This document shows, in pieces, positions 43,800 through 55,479 of a stretch of 64,000 nucleotides of DNA. The stretch comes from Endomychus coccineus. Its lineage: Eukaryota > Arthropoda > Insecta > Coleoptera > Endomychidae. The notes beneath the pieces were generated by a model. That model did no database searches. It was given only the letters and a program-made list of their open reading frames with translations, and was not told the origin of the DNA. Location: the NCBI GenBank assembly GCA_958510875.1, contig OY294068.1, forward strand, positions 32,530,297-32,594,296, in the 5' to 3' direction. The translations under genes and the position numbers were made by a program. How positions within the stretch are numbered: position 1 is the stretch's first letter; each line of letters starts with the position of its first letter.

Positions 43800-44547
43800 A
43801 TTGATCATTTTCTGTGGTTATCAACGTATACACAAGTTTATACGTAGTTATCTGCATTCGTTACCTGGAATTTATGAACAAGGGTGGATAACTTAGTAAA
43901 TTATCTTTTCGCATGACAAACTCTAGAATAAAGGGCGCGAATAAATATAAAGACTTGAAGAGTGTTAACTCAATTGAACCAATTTCCCCATTTCAATAAG
44001 CAAACTGGAAGAAAGTGTCTGAAACAAAATACCGTATTATTAGTAGATACTGGATCTTACTATATAAAACAAATGCAGCCAGTAGAATCACAAGAAACAC
44101 AAAACAACATTCTGTTTAAGTGCCATAAAAAATATGTTACGATGCATTAAAATGGAATTGAATGTTTCTAAAATAATACAGCGCCAGAATGACGTTACAT
44201 CATAGACATTCTGTGAATGTTAAATATTCATTTGTGTTTACTTTCGGGAATTTTTGCACAAAATAAAATGGTAATGTAATTTTGAATGATTGAATAAATT
44301 TTATTTATAGTTCACCAATATAATATACGATCAATGACCAATTAAAAATCGCCCACGGCCCTTGAGATGCATGTGCACAATAAACTTATTTGAGAGGTAA
44401 TTTCCAATTTACTATCAGAATCGGTAGTTTGGAAAACAGCAGTTACAGGTTCTGAAATACATATTATTTAAAATTTTGAAACAAAACGTATTATAAATTG
44501 TCTATTGATTCAATTCTCAATTCTCAACCTCTAATGCTTGGAACTAA
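43800..44547. other. No gene seen
   Basis: Short frame 43962-44150 has no family resemblance. Confidence 0.3.
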
Positions 44548-45912
44548 CATTTCGGAAAAGTAATTGAAAAAGCGGAGACCTCATTATATGTGGCCAGACG
44601 CTCCTTCGGTAAAAAAATGGGGGCTACGACCAAACATGCTCTACTGGTTGTACAACATGATGGTTAAACCCACAACAGCATACACCTCTTTGGTATGGTG
44701 GCCTGAAACACAACAAAGAGGGACCATGTCAAGACTGATCAAGATCCAGAGACTTGAATGTCTTGGGATCACAGGGGCCATGAAATCTACGCCCACTGCA
44801 GCAATGGAGACACTACTGGGATTGCCTCCCCTCCAATTGGTAATCCAAGGAAAGGCCAGGCTTGGTGCTTTCAGAATACAGAATACACTGGAGAATGTTC
44901 ATATTGGGCCAGGATACATGAGTATCGTAAAAATCGTGACCAGGGACATGTTAGGCATGAGAACAGATCACATTCCAAAGATATACTCTTTTAACAACAC
45001 ATTCAGGGTATCAATACCAGAAAGGACAGAATAGGAACATACACACCTGGGTGACATTCTACAGGGGAAGATCTGTTATACAGACGGGTCTAAGACTGAA
45101 AAAGGTGCAGGTGCAAGAGTATATTCAAGAAACCCAAAGACTGGCTTGAGCTATTCATTGGGTCAACACAATCGGAGAGCCATCGACGAAGAGCAGATCC
45201 ACATATTGACAGACAGTCAGGCTGCAATGCAATGAGGCAATGAGAAGTCAGGAAGTGACATCCCGTCCGGTATGGACATGCTAAAAAGAACTTGAAATAC
45301 TGGCAGACCGAAACCGCGTCAAGCTGATTTGGGTGCCGGGACATCAGGGAACGACAGGCAACAAAAAATCCGACGAATTTGCAAAAATAGGGTTCGTAGA
45401 ACGCTCCAGATCCAGAACAGACCACGGGGGTACCAAAAAGTACAGCACGAAAGTCTGTAGAAGACTGGATCATGGAAAACTACAAAGAATACTGGGAAAA
45501 AATCCCAGGAAACGAACATGGGAAGAACTACATCAAAGCCCCTTGTAACAAAAGAACAACAGACCTATTAGCACTAAATAGGGAAAAAAATAAAAGTCGT
45601 AACAGGACTCATGACTGGCCATGCGCCATTAAAGGGCACCTAAACAAAATGGGACTGTACAATGACGACCTGACATGCAGACTTTGCGGTTAGGATACAG
45701 AAACACATAATGTGTAAATGCGAGGCACTGAATCGTCAATTTTTGGCAAGCCTAACGGCGAACCAGAATTATACAGTTCAAACCCAGTAAAGGACTTGTA
45801 CAAACTCGTACAAGGTACAAAAATACTCGAATGGATACAGTAAAAAAAACGAAACAGAGGCGAGATATAATGAGCCAGCAGGCCTAAGTGTCACCGGAGG
45901 CAATAGCCTGAC
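44548..45912 (+). pseudogene. R1-type LINE ORF2 3' half with RNase H
   Basis: ETSLYVARRSFGK, a frameshift in an A-run near 44607, then WGLRPNMLYWLYNMMVKPT, SLVWWPETQQ, IQRLECLGITGAMKSTPTAA, LLGLPPLQLVI (post-RT region). The RNase H domain starts at about 45075 (CYTDGSKTEKGAGARVYS; first Asp present), then HILTDSQAA and LIWVPGHQGTTGNKKSDEFA. The tail has NRTHDWPCAIKGHLNKMGL and LTCRLCG, with a stop directly after. At least four frame breaks. The end is placed near 45912. Domain order assigns it to the R1/I group of LINEs. Confidence 0.85.
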
Positions 45913-46058
45913 AAGCCAACAAAGGGGGTGAAGTGTTTAGTGAGTATGCCTGGAATTGTGACTCGCACAGTAGACCTTGAGACTCAAAGGCTCATAACTT
46001 CCAGTTTAATTGACCGAGGGAATATGTATTGTGAACACTGGATAAATCATTATAGATA
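45913..46058. other. Short spacer, nothing seen
   Basis: Contains no repeat or ORF of note. Confidence 0.3.
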
Positions 46059-46095
46059 CGAAATAGTCACCCTTATCCACTGAAAAAACTATTAA

Positions 46096-46139
46096 AGTAC
46101 TAAGGACCTTTCGGCTACCAAGTAGTCATCATCAGAGTA
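46096..46139 (-). ncRNA. Hammerhead-like motif, PLE-C relic left arm
   Basis: Minus strand: TACT, CTGATGA, T, GACTA-CTTGG-TAGCC, GAAA, GGTCC, T, T, AGTA. CUGAUGA and GAAA are intact, stem I is TACT/AGTA, and stem II has one G/A substitution. Confidence 0.55.
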
Positions 46140-46500
46140 AACTAAATTATGAATCAAAATGTGACTGTCCAAATACTATTTGGGGATAATAATGTAAACT
46201 AGGGGTTACCCCAGTTGGAGATACATCGGAATTTAATGAATTACTTTCACGTTTATAAATGTCCATTCCTTCTAAATTACCTAGATACATGGCTGTACTG
46301 TGTTTTGAAAGTGATAAAAATTCTTGAGTAATAGTGTGATCTGCATTCAAAATATGTTCGGCTAAGGGCTGATTTTAAATGTATAAGGGAAAAAGCAATT
46401 TATTGAATTCCGATTTATCTCCAGCTGAGGATAACCCATCGTTTACATCATTATCTCCAAATAGTATTTAAACAGGCCCATTTTGATTCATAATTTAGTT

Positions 46501-46542
46501 TTCTCTGATGATTGCTACTTGGTAGCCGAAAGGTCCTCAGTA
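46501..46542 (+). ncRNA. Hammerhead-like motif, PLE-C relic right arm
   Basis: TTCT, CTGATGA (46505-46511), T, TGCTA-CTTGG-TAGCC, GAAA, GGTCCT, C, AGTA. Core boxes are intact; stem I has one mismatch (TTCT against AGTA). Confidence 0.55.
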
Positions 46543-46590
46543 CTTTAATAGTATTTTTGGTGGATAAGGGTGATTATTTCTTATCAATAG

Positions 46591-47100
46591 TGCTATAATA
46601 TATCTATACTGTGAACTCTTTTATAAATTATTAATTTTTTGCACAATTAACTATAAAAATTCAAAATGTTAATGTTAAGGACTAATTTCTTGTAAGTGGA
46701 CTGTATTTCTGTTTCGTTGTTGAACATTGGTTCCATATAAAATACTTGACATTTTCTATTTTTATTCTCGAACAAATTTTATAAACAAACTTGTTTTATC
46801 TCCCTGGTTACATCAGCATAACAACAAATCACTGTCCTGCTATCTATCAGCAACTATATCAAGCCATCGGGCAAAACAATGCTGCCACGGTTGCAATTAA
46901 AAGACTTACAATATAGTGACAAACTACATACCAATAAAAACAGGCTTTAGGCCTAAACAGTCGATTTTTCGTTGTTCGTTTTCTATTTTTTTTTCACAAA
47001 CATTTTGGATGATAGTTACAGCAGCATTGGTATTAAATTTCAAAGTCTTAAGAGAATAAATATCTCAATTTATAAACATTAACATACAATATTAATGTAT
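46591..47100. other. No gene seen
   Basis: AT-rich, without repeat partner or ORF. Confidence 0.3.
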
Positions 47101-48217
47101 TAGTCGAGTCAAATAGGTATTTCATTACGAAAATCGAAAGATATGGACCGATTTTGATGAAACAAAATGCATTCGATTCGGGATGACGTCTAGAAAAAAG
47201 TTTACCGTTTAGTTTTTTGTGCAAATTCGTTATTTTTTTTTAACGAAAAATTGACCAATTTTGGCTAATTATTGGGAAAATTTAGTCGGCAGTTTTCGGG
47301 GTCGCTGATTACGATTCTGAACTCAGATTGGCCAAAATCGAACTCCCCAGCTGGTAATTGGCCACTTTAATTGGACAAAGTGACCATTTTTTTAAATTTC
47401 ATCAAAAATAGCCAGGAAAAATCACTCGGGGGTTTTTGGGGTCGCTGATTACGATTCTGAACTCAGATTGGCCAAAATCGATCTTCCCAGCTGGTAATTG
47501 GCCAGTTTAATTGGACAAAATTGATCATTTTTTCTTAATTTTATCGCAAATAGACAGGAAAAATTACTCGGGGGTTTTCGGAGTCGCTGAGTACTATTCT
47601 GAAGTTAAATTGTTAGTTTTGATGAAATTTTGGAAATTGGTCAATTTTGTCCAATTAAACCTGCCAATTACCAGCTGAGGAGTTCGATTTTGGACAATTT
47701 GACTTTAGAATCGTACTCAGCGACTCCGAAAACCCCCGAGAAATTTTTCCTGTCTATTTGCGATGAAATTAAGAAAAAATGATCAATTTTGTCCAATTAA
47801 ACTGACCAATTACCAGCTGGGAAGATCGATTTTGGCCAATCTGAGTTCATAATCGTATCAGCGACCCCAAAAACCCCCGAGTGATTTTTCCTGGCTATTT
47901 TTGATGAAATTTAAAAAAATGGTCACTTTGTCCAATTAATGTGGCCAATTACCAGCTGAGGAGTTCGATTTTGGCCAGTCTGAGTTCAGAATCGTAATCA
48001 GCGACCCCGGAAACGCCCGACTAAATTTTCCCAATAATTAACCGAAAATTAGTCAATTTTTCGTTTAAAAAAAAATAACAAATTTGCACAAAAAACTAAC
48101 CGGTAAGCTTTTTTCTAGAAGTCATCCCGAATCGAATGCACTTTGTTTAATCAAAATCGGTCCATATCTTTCGGTTTTCGTAAGTCGGCCTATTTTAATA
48201 CCTATTTGACTCGACTA
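47101..48217. mobile_element. Foldback element FB-A, copy 2, with GGGTCGCTGA modules
   Basis: Termini TAGTCGAGTCAAATAGGTAT and inverse, with TA at both edges. The whole 1.1 kb is one palindrome centred near 47650. Each arm has three modules of 140-143 bp containing GGGTCGCTGATTACGATTCT, 'cagattggccaaaatcga', 'cagctggtaattggcca' and 'aattggacaaa'. Cores start at 47298, 47438, 47581 and, inverted, at 47718, 47858 and 47998. No coding capacity. Termini match 16657-17652, where the modules are absent. Confidence 0.9.
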
Positions 48218-48599
48218 TATCTTATTGAATAAATTATGCAACTAAAGCTTAGTAAAAATCACATTCATATATAAGAAAAGAGAAAAGATAACTTGCGAGC
48301 TTATAGTTGATAGAAATAATACATTGTAAGTAAGTTTGAACCGTTAAAACAAGCTTAATTCAAATACACTAGAACTGAAGAGCACTTGTTTTTAGTCCCA
48401 TGTGTGCGAGCGGCCTTTAGAGATAACACAGAGACAAATAACAGTTGCTGGCCGGAAAAGTCTGGAGATGAACGGACGCTTGTAAACTATAGGTCCATAT
48501 ATACGGATGCAGGGTGGTAAGATAATACTAGGAAAAGTGGTTTGCAACTACCTACCTTTATAGACTCCAGTAACGATTCCGACGTGTTAATTAGTAGAA

Positions 48600-49440
48600 A
48601 TAATTTTGACAAATGTCGTAATTCAACAAAACAATAGACCAAACGCAGAGTTAAAATATTCCTTTCAGTTTGACCCACATAGCATTTTGGACATGAAAGT
48701 GTTGCCTAAACTGTTTCTTAGTTTCTTCTTACATCTAAAAACTGGCTGTGTTGCAAATTTAGGAAACAAATTATCGAATTTGCTAGTTACTGAAGGATGA
48801 TAACTGAAACTTGAATTTTATTGAAGTATTTGAAGGTAATGGCTCTAATTTGGTTAGTTGGCTACGTTTCAATTTCCTGTGTTGTTTAGAAATTGAATTA
48901 TTGATCAAAGATTGGTCGTGACCATTGCCCAATGTTATTTGCTGAAGTTTCTCAACTTCGTCGCCATACTTTTGCTGACTCAAAGGGACGTGAAATAGTC
49001 TATGAACAAGACTATTAAATGGAGCTATTTTATATCTAAATGGTGTAGCTGAATCTGCCGGGGTATACCTATTGGCTTCAGTGGGTTTTCTGAATATGTC
49101 AATTTCCAAGTGATTATCATCTTTTATAATGTTAATATCAAGGAAAGGAAGCTGATTATCTGTTTCTATTTTGACAGTGAATTTCAGTGAATTAAATTGG
49201 CTGTCAGGCGTGTTCAAAAAGCCATGTAAATCAGAATCTTTACTTGTAAAACGCGAAAATATTGTCAACATATCTATACCAAACTTTTGGAAACCGATTC
49301 AATTTTGATTTTAAGGAGGTTTCAAGTTCGCTTCGGGAAACATTGGTCAAAAAAGGAAAGCGGGGATTGCCAATTGCACATCCGAATGTTTGTTTATAGT
49401 AATTTTTGTTAAAAGTGAAATAATTTTGTTAAATACATAA
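48600..49440 (-). pseudogene. PLE-C copy 2: RT end, linker and decayed endonuclease
   Basis: Reading from 49440 down in shifting frames: NKNYYKQTFGCAIGNPRFPF (motif B' equivalent), ETSLKSKLNRFPKVWYRY, then VDNIFA, where the catalytic YVDD is YVDN. The open frame 49271-48783 follows: FTVKIETDNQLPFLDINI, FRKPTEANRYTPADSATPFR, NSLVHRLFHVPLSQQKYG. The endonuclease (48780-48600) has lost its GIY-YIG signature. Truncated at both ends; inactive. Confidence 0.8.
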
Positions 49441-49483
49441 AGACGTAAGGATCACATATTCTGTGCAGGTTCTATCGAGGATA

Positions 49484-50640
49484 AACCCTTCAAGCGCTAG
49501 CGTTACCATACGGTAACGCAGATATAACAGGTTTCATTATTTGTTTTTAAAATAAATTAAAGCTAAAATTGCCAGATGATGAGCGAAATGTGTTTATATT
49601 ATGTCAAGCTAGCCATACATTTGACGTAATGCCTCGCACTTGTGTTTTTTTATCAGTTGTGACCATTTAAAAAGTGTTCTCCTAAAAATGTCAGAAGTAA
49701 TCGATTTTCACTCGACGTAAGTACAAATAAGTAACGTATTTTCAATTGTTTTTTATTGATACATGGAATAATAATTGTGGAGACTTCATAAAATGTATCT
49801 ATATATTGTATAAGGCCATAACCTATTTCTATGGTCAGTGATAAATAATTTTATTTGTAAGTTAACATATGGTAACGCTAGTATCTTCGCATGTAAATAC
49901 ATATATTATTTCAGTGGCGGACTTACTCTGCAAGAAGCACTAGGAATGGCATATGCGGATGATAATGAGGCAACAGATATATTTATTACACCTCCAGATG
50001 CTCACGTTCTTAGTGGCGAAGACTCTGGGGATGAAATGGAATTTGTACCAGATAATCTACGAAGCGACAGCTATTATCTGAAGCAGAAATAAGGTTAAAG
50101 AATACTATTGATATGGATAACGAACTAATACTACCCTAGACGACCAAAACCACAAAATTTATATTTATGATGATAAACTAAATACTCGCAATATTGAGTG
50201 GATAAACGGAGATTTGATAGATAGTGCAGAAAAAATTCCTACTGGTGATTATTCAGCGTATAAAAACATGACAGCTACAGAATTGTTTGAATGCTTTTTC
50301 TACAATGAAATTATCATTTCGAAGAGAGTGCCTAGAGTTACTTGCAAAAGTATGGAATACCCCCTAAGAGTACAGGAAGAAAAGGTACTGCGAAAAACAG
50401 CGTTCCGTGCAATCGCGTAAGCGATGATGTAAGGTACAATAAGCGAAATCATCTTATTACTCATACCACTGATAAAAAAGGCGATGTGCGGGAGGAGGCT
50501 GTGATTCTAAGATCAGAACCATGTGCTGCAAATGCAATGTCTGCCTTTGTATTGAATGCAATGTTATATTCAATACCCCGTAGTATGTTTTATGTTAATT
50601 TTATTGTAAACTAATATTCTTTTGTAATAAAATACGAGAA
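49484..50640 (+). mobile_element. piggyBac-like element remnant (deleted core)
   Basis: The left side begins near 49484 with 'aacccttcaagcgctagcgt' and a short palindrome GCGTTACCATACGGTAACGC. N- and C-terminal transposase pieces follow with the catalytic core missing. A TTAA target and a matching right terminus were not found, so boundaries are approximate. Confidence 0.6.
49688..50600 (+). pseudogene. piggyBac-like transposase, N-terminus (with intron) plus C-terminal Cys-rich end
   Basis: Exon 1 49688-49716 (MSEVIDFHS) ends at a GTAAGT donor; the acceptor TATTATTTCAG ends at 49914. The joined frame reads TGGLTLQEALGMAYADD, then the acidic PPDAHVLSGEDSGDEMEF, typical of piggyBac N-termini, to a stop near 50090. 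In other frames: NTRNIEWINGDLIDSA, YSAYKNMTATELFECFF (start of the transposase domain). The frame then jumps to VSDDVRYNKRNHLITH and a Cys-rich tail (CDSKIRTMCCKCNVCLCIEC), the C-terminal zinc-binding end. The DDD catalytic core is deleted and there are several frameshifts. The intron is an inference from splice-site sequence. Confidence 0.7.
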
Positions 50641-51689
50641 AATCGATTATATTAATTCTTTCTTTTTAATTTTTGTACCTCGAAGTTTTATGTCAGTTTC
50701 CCAATGAAGTACTAGTCTTACCATATGGAAATTTTTCAAAAATAAAATACAGAACATGCAAAAATTAATATTTAAGCCACAATCTACCAGAAGCATAATA
50801 TAATTTATGCAAATATGTTTTTTTGTTAATTTAAAAATTTCGGATTTGAAGGGGTATATTTAAAAGCCATTTCTTCAGAAATTCGTATTGTATGTTCGTG
50901 AATATGACCTAATACGACAATCCATGACTCATTATCCCTGTGTACACTCGATTCGAGTTGATAGGTCATCACTGTTTAATACAAAATCAAATATTTCAAT
51001 TAATTCTTATGGATGGTAAATACTGCACGTGATGTGTAATTCCATCAACTTGGAGCATTACCGGGAAATCAATGATTTTTTTAAACTTCGTCTTGTCAAT
51101 ACTACTATTCGTATTAACAATGATCGATTTTGATAGTTACCTGACATTACTAATCCTTTCAAATCCGGTAAAGGCCGTTTATTTAGAAGAAACACTTTTA
51201 TCATATGTTAATTCACTAAATGGATTTTCTAAAAGGCAGCAACTAACTCACTAACACTCATTTTAAATTTACAACAGACAACAATCTAACCTTACTTCGC
51301 GTGGCGTGACAACACATAAACAAGCACTGACTGACCTACTCAGTAGTCGGCAGAACGCACGTGTCGTATTTCATAGATTGTTAGCGGCTGCCGCAGGCTA
51401 GCCTCCAGAGGGTGCTGCCATTTTCGCTGATTTACCCAGTTGACGTTCGGAAAAACGGCAACTGCGCTGAACAACACATGCTCAGCGTTTGAGAGTCAGG
51501 GCACTGTTGCCAGATTAAAAATAACTACTGAGAACGGGGAATTAATTGTAAAATTTTAAAAATTATCAAAGAAACAGGAAATAAAATGGAGAATGGTCAT
51601 TAAGATAAATTGGTGAGGAGGCTGACCCTCCTTAGCCTCCTTCGAGGAGCCGCCACTGAGGGTGTCATATGCTATTGCAGGTATGAAGC
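50641..51689. other. No gene; possible element terminus at 51626-51658
   Basis: Low-complexity AT sequence, then a GC-richer stretch (51330-51500). A likely right terminus ends ...AGGAGCCGCCACTG at 51656, i.e. inverse CAGTGGCGGCTCCTCGAAGG, a form common for hAT-like ends. No left partner is visible. Confidence 0.35.
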
Positions 51690-52205
51690 ATCATTATATA
51701 ATAAATTGTGTTCTTTACTCTTAAATGTAATTCCCAAACAATTGTAATGTTTGCCAAATGTTCGAAGAATAAGTTAACTGTATGTAAATATTTAAAATGA
51801 GGAAAAAATAACATGGGATATCCAGAATGCTCGAGAGATATTCTATGAAGCTGGAACTGCAGGGTAGGGCAGGGCAGTATTATGTAAAGTCATTCACATT
51901 GTAACATTTCAAAGAGTCATTTATGTTTCTAATTTGATAAAACAAGTAACTCTTGATTTTCAATAAAATTATTTTCTGAAACCAAAATCGTGAAGCAATA
52001 TTCAGCTTATTAAATATAATTTGAAGGATACAAATGATACAATAATCATTTGAAGCTGAAATATAATCATCAGGTGAACTTGCCTTGCAGAATAGTGCTT
52101 CCTAAGCGCAGCATCCAGTTTTAGTTATTTGCGATATGTTCCAGTCAATGACATAAATAGTCATTATTTGTGAAGTTATAACTACAAAAACGGTCAGCAT
52201 TTATT
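51690..52205 (+). repeat. Dispersed repeat, plus copy (inverse at 57684-58200)
   Basis: Shared blocks include 'aacaattgtaatgtttgccaa', 'gatacaaatgatacaat', 'tattttctga', and 'gtgaagttataactacaaaa' followed by 'acggtcagca'. Non-coding. Partial third copy at 16180-16310. Confidence 0.65.
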
Positions 52206-52289
52206 GTTATTGTATCGAAATTATTTCAACCTTCATTTATTCTGATTTATTTCAAGAGAAACCGCATATTTGAAATATGTCTCGGTTTT

Positions 52290-52580
52290 TCACCTATAGC
52301 TTTTCGCGTGCAAGTATGCAAAATTGCTTATGTGCAACGCGACAATTTTGAGTCTTGGAGAATTGCACGCGGCCAAATTCACCGTACCAAACGCGTCAGC
52401 AATTTTGGCTTTGGTAACTAAATCATACCTTGCGAGTATACCATTAAAGTTGCTGACGTGCAACTCTCTCATCTTGACGGCTTGGAGAGTTGCGCGGCTG
52501 GAAATTTGATGTGCAACGCGCACATCTATCAAAGCATTGCTGAAGTACTATTTTAAATGCTGACGTGTAACTCCCCAAGC
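52290..52580. repeat. Array of GTGCAACGCG / inverse motifs
   Basis: GTGCAACGCG or a close variant appears at about 52332 and 52512, GACGTGCAACTC near 52457 and GACGTGTAACTC near 52562. Inverse forms TTGCACGCGGC and GTTGCGCGGCTGG lie near 52366 and 52491. 'caaaattgctta/gcaattttggct/gctgacgtgcaac' segments recur between them. It looks like a small element made of short direct and inverted units. Confidence 0.4.
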
Positions 52581-53956
52581 AAATTGAGGAGGGCCACCGG
52601 ACTATAAGGAAATAATTGTTTACTATATACAATTTTATTTACTACCAAAAAATAAATAATTATACTTGTCGTACAGATTACGTGTCCTTGCAAATTCGAC
52701 ACTCTCTCGAAATGCATTTCAAATTCAGGTACATTCGTTGATTTCTCGACCAAACTGGATTTTCGTGAAAATCTTTATTTTGATGACCTCAGCCTAATCC
52801 TGGGAAGTAATTTGAACCATGGTTTTATTTTAGGGGACGAAATCTAGTTTTTGCAAAATATATCTCTTACTAATCCTGTTTTATAGAACAAATAGTTCTG
52901 CAAGAATGAATGTTCTTCTCAGCAGCACAAATGTAGAGATTACTATAAACGCACTGCTAAATATTCTCGGTATATCGTTCATATCTTCTTCATAAACGCA
53001 AACGATGCGAATTTATGTTCTGATAAAACTTCATAATACATTGAAGTGAAATGTGGGAAATTCGACATACAAAGCAGTGTCTTATGTTCCATAAATGTGG
53101 AGTTTATGCGAGGAATGATTCTACGAACATGATTAAGAAAACAGGGATAAAAGTCATTTTACTTTAAACACGTTCATTATCCAAACGGCTCACGGCACTA
53201 AATCCCTTTGATAACTCGACGAGTTATTCAGCCTTTATGGAATGAAAATAACGAAATTTTCACGCTTAGAGGATCAGATTATTTGTTATGTGTGTGATAA
53301 ACGAATTTCCAGCACAAAGTCTTCAAACTTTATACTTCCAAACTAGATACATATCAACATTTTAACGCTGATCATACTCATATCTTTCAATAAACAGATG
53401 TTATGGAATATAGTTAGGAAATAGCAGTTTGTCCACTCAAGAATAAGAAATATAAAGTTATGAACTAGACCATGAAAATAATGGTGCATACAAAGGATGA
53501 TTCTTTGCGAGTTCCAATTAGATTGAACTGGTATTTACTTGTTGGAAATCCATTATATTACACTTCACTGAACAATACACTGTAGCCAGATTTCAAAATG
53601 AACTCTTGTTATAAAAATGAAAGAAAACAACGTGTTTTGTCACACAGTGTCTCATTCAGGTAAATAATAGTATCTACTCGTATTTCTGGTGTCATTTTAA
53701 ATTTCAAAATTTTCAACCCCTGAGCCTGGATGGCATCAACCCTATGTAAGGAGCGTATCCCGAGACCCTAAATCTACCCAAAGTTTTATGAGAATAGGTG
53801 GCGGTTCAAGAAATTTGCAGGTGTCATTGACTGAACTATAATTTGAAAAAGAATAATCACTATAATATCATTTAGTAAGAATATTGTTCGCTAAATGAAT
53901 TAGCCAGAAGGAATAAACTTCATCTAATATGTGTACCTCTACTCTGGCATGGAAGG
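52581..53956. other. No gene seen
   Basis: AT-rich; no ORF beyond 66 codons and no repeat partner recognised. Confidence 0.35.
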
Positions 53957-53957
53957 A

Positions 53958-53993
53958 ATAGTCCAGGCTATGAACCGGAAAATAAAAAAAAAC
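53958..53993 (+). repeat. Solo terminus of foldback family B
   Basis: TAGTCCAGGCTATGAACCGG plus an A-rich run, the same as 4318-4352 except for a few bases. It sits directly beside the complete FB-B copy 2. Confidence 0.6.
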
Positions 53994-53996
53994 ACT

Positions 53997-55047
53997 CCAC
54001 TCCGTTTCTAGTCCAGGCTGTGAACCGAGACTGTAGCTATAATTTAAAAAAAACATGTAAGTTCGAATGGAATTTTTTTTTTTGCATTAGCTTCAGGAGG
54101 CTCTTGGGAACCCCAACCCCACACATTGAGGGTGAAAATGGCCTGAAATCTCCAAGTCTTGAATTGTATTTTCTACAAAAAAGGGTATTTCGGCATTTCG
54201 AGTGCACCTAGGAGGTTTTTTGGGTCGCTGAATACGAATTCGTAGCCAGATTTACTTGTAATCCATTTCAGGGGTGGTCAAATCGATAAAATTGGCCAAT
54301 TTCGCACCCCTAATATGTTATTTTGCAATTTACGTGTTTTTGGCATTTCGAATGCACCAAGGAGATTTTTCGGGTCGCTGAACACGAATCCGTAGCCACA
54401 TTTACTCGCAATCCATCGTAGGGGTGGTAAAATCAACGAAATTGGCCAATTTTGTACCCCTCTATATAATTTTGCAATTTACGTGTTTTTGGCATTTCGA
54501 ATGCACCAAGGAGGTTTTATGGGTCGCTGAATATGATTCCGAAGATTTACCCCGAAGTAATTTTAAAATGCGAAAATAATAAAAATTTATAAGCATGTCA
54601 AATTTGCCATTTTAGTAAATTTAACACTCCTACGATGATATCCGAGTAAATCCCCCTTGGTGCATTGGAAATGCATAAGACACGTAAATTACAAAATAAC
54701 ATATAGGGGTGCAAAATTGGCCAATTCCTTCGATTTTACCACCCCTACGATGGGTTGCAAGTAAATCTGGCTACGGATTCGTATTCAGCGACCCAAAAAA
54801 CCTCCTAGGTGCACTCGAAATTCCAATATACCTTTTTTTGTAGAAAATACAATTCAAGACTTGGAGATTTCGTGCCATTTTCGCCCCCAATGGGTGGCAT
54901 TGGGATTCCCAAGAGGTTTTAAGGTGTATGAATGATCCTGAGAACCTCCCGAAGCTAATGCAAACAAAATTTTTGGTTCGAACTTACATGTTTTTTTTTA
55001 ATTATAGCTACAGTCCCGGTTCACAGCCTGGACTAGAAACGGAGTGG
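53997..55047. mobile_element. Foldback element FB-B, copy 2
   Basis: Inverted ends CCACTCCGTTTCTAGTCCAG at 53997 and its inverse ending at 55047, i.e. 12 bp longer than the shared terminus of copy 1. GGGTCGCTGA-type cores start at 54222, 54372 and 54521 (period 150 bp), with one inverted core at 54785. A second inverted core near 54650 is deleted (sequence jumps from 'gagtaaatc' to 'cccccttggtgcattgg'). Same outer-arm sequences as copy 1. Confidence 0.85.
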
Positions 55048-55054
55048 GTCCACG

Positions 55055-55260
55055 TCCTTATAGAGTAGTATATACTGGATAGACAGTCGAAAATCATTCT
55101 CTATGAGCAGAAGAGGCCTAAAATTGGTGACAGTACTTCTCACAGGACACTGTCATCTGAATAGGTATCTACACTCAATGGGCATTATTGATGACCGAGT
55201 TGTAGAAGATGCGAAGATGCGGACGACACTGCTTCTCATATCCTAGTACGATGATAAATC
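55055..55260 (+). pseudogene. R1/I-type LINE fragment (post-RNase H tail)
   Basis: Plus strand: SRRGLKLVTVLLTGHCHLNR, YLHSMGIIDD, then CRRCEDADDTASHIL in another frame. This is the Cys/His tail seen also at 41093-41465. About 200 bp, frameshifted. Confidence 0.65.
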
Positions 55261-55479
55261 TTAGTTGAAAATCACCCAAGACGTTTTTAAACTGAAGTAT
55301 AGCATTTCCAACCTTCCTAAAATCTGAAATGTAAAATATATATTACTTTCTTGATAATATTTCTGATGAGAAGATTTATAACATAATTGAGAATGTTCAC
55401 ATTCCAAAGAAAGCGTAATCGAAAATTAAATAGTACTACCGCCAGTTGTTAAACCTGACGACAAAAAGTGTATCAGCAA

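Larger units (their letters stand above)
46059..46590. mobile_element. PLE-C relic: outward-facing inverted 3' ends
   Basis: Left arm 46059-46375 (minus) matches the PLE-C copy 1 3' region at 20835-21140. The right arm, about 46376-46590 (plus), is a shorter inverted copy. Shared blocks: 'atactatttgg', 'gatgtaaac' and 'cagctggagata'-type sequence. Both arms retain a hammerhead-like motif. No coding sequence left. Confidence 0.75.

Noticed and set aside
47298..48007. Regularly spaced repeats that could suggest a CRISPR array
   Set aside because: Units are 140 bp, arranged in both orientations inside a palindromic transposon of a eukaryotic genome; no short repeat/unique spacer structure and no cas-like genes.
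49911..51658. CAGTGGCGG at 49912 with CCGCCACTG near 51650 as the two ends of one hAT element
   Set aside because: At 49912 the bases form a splice acceptor (CAG) plus codons for GGLTLQEAL of a piggyBac N-terminus; similarity of the two ends stops after nine bases.
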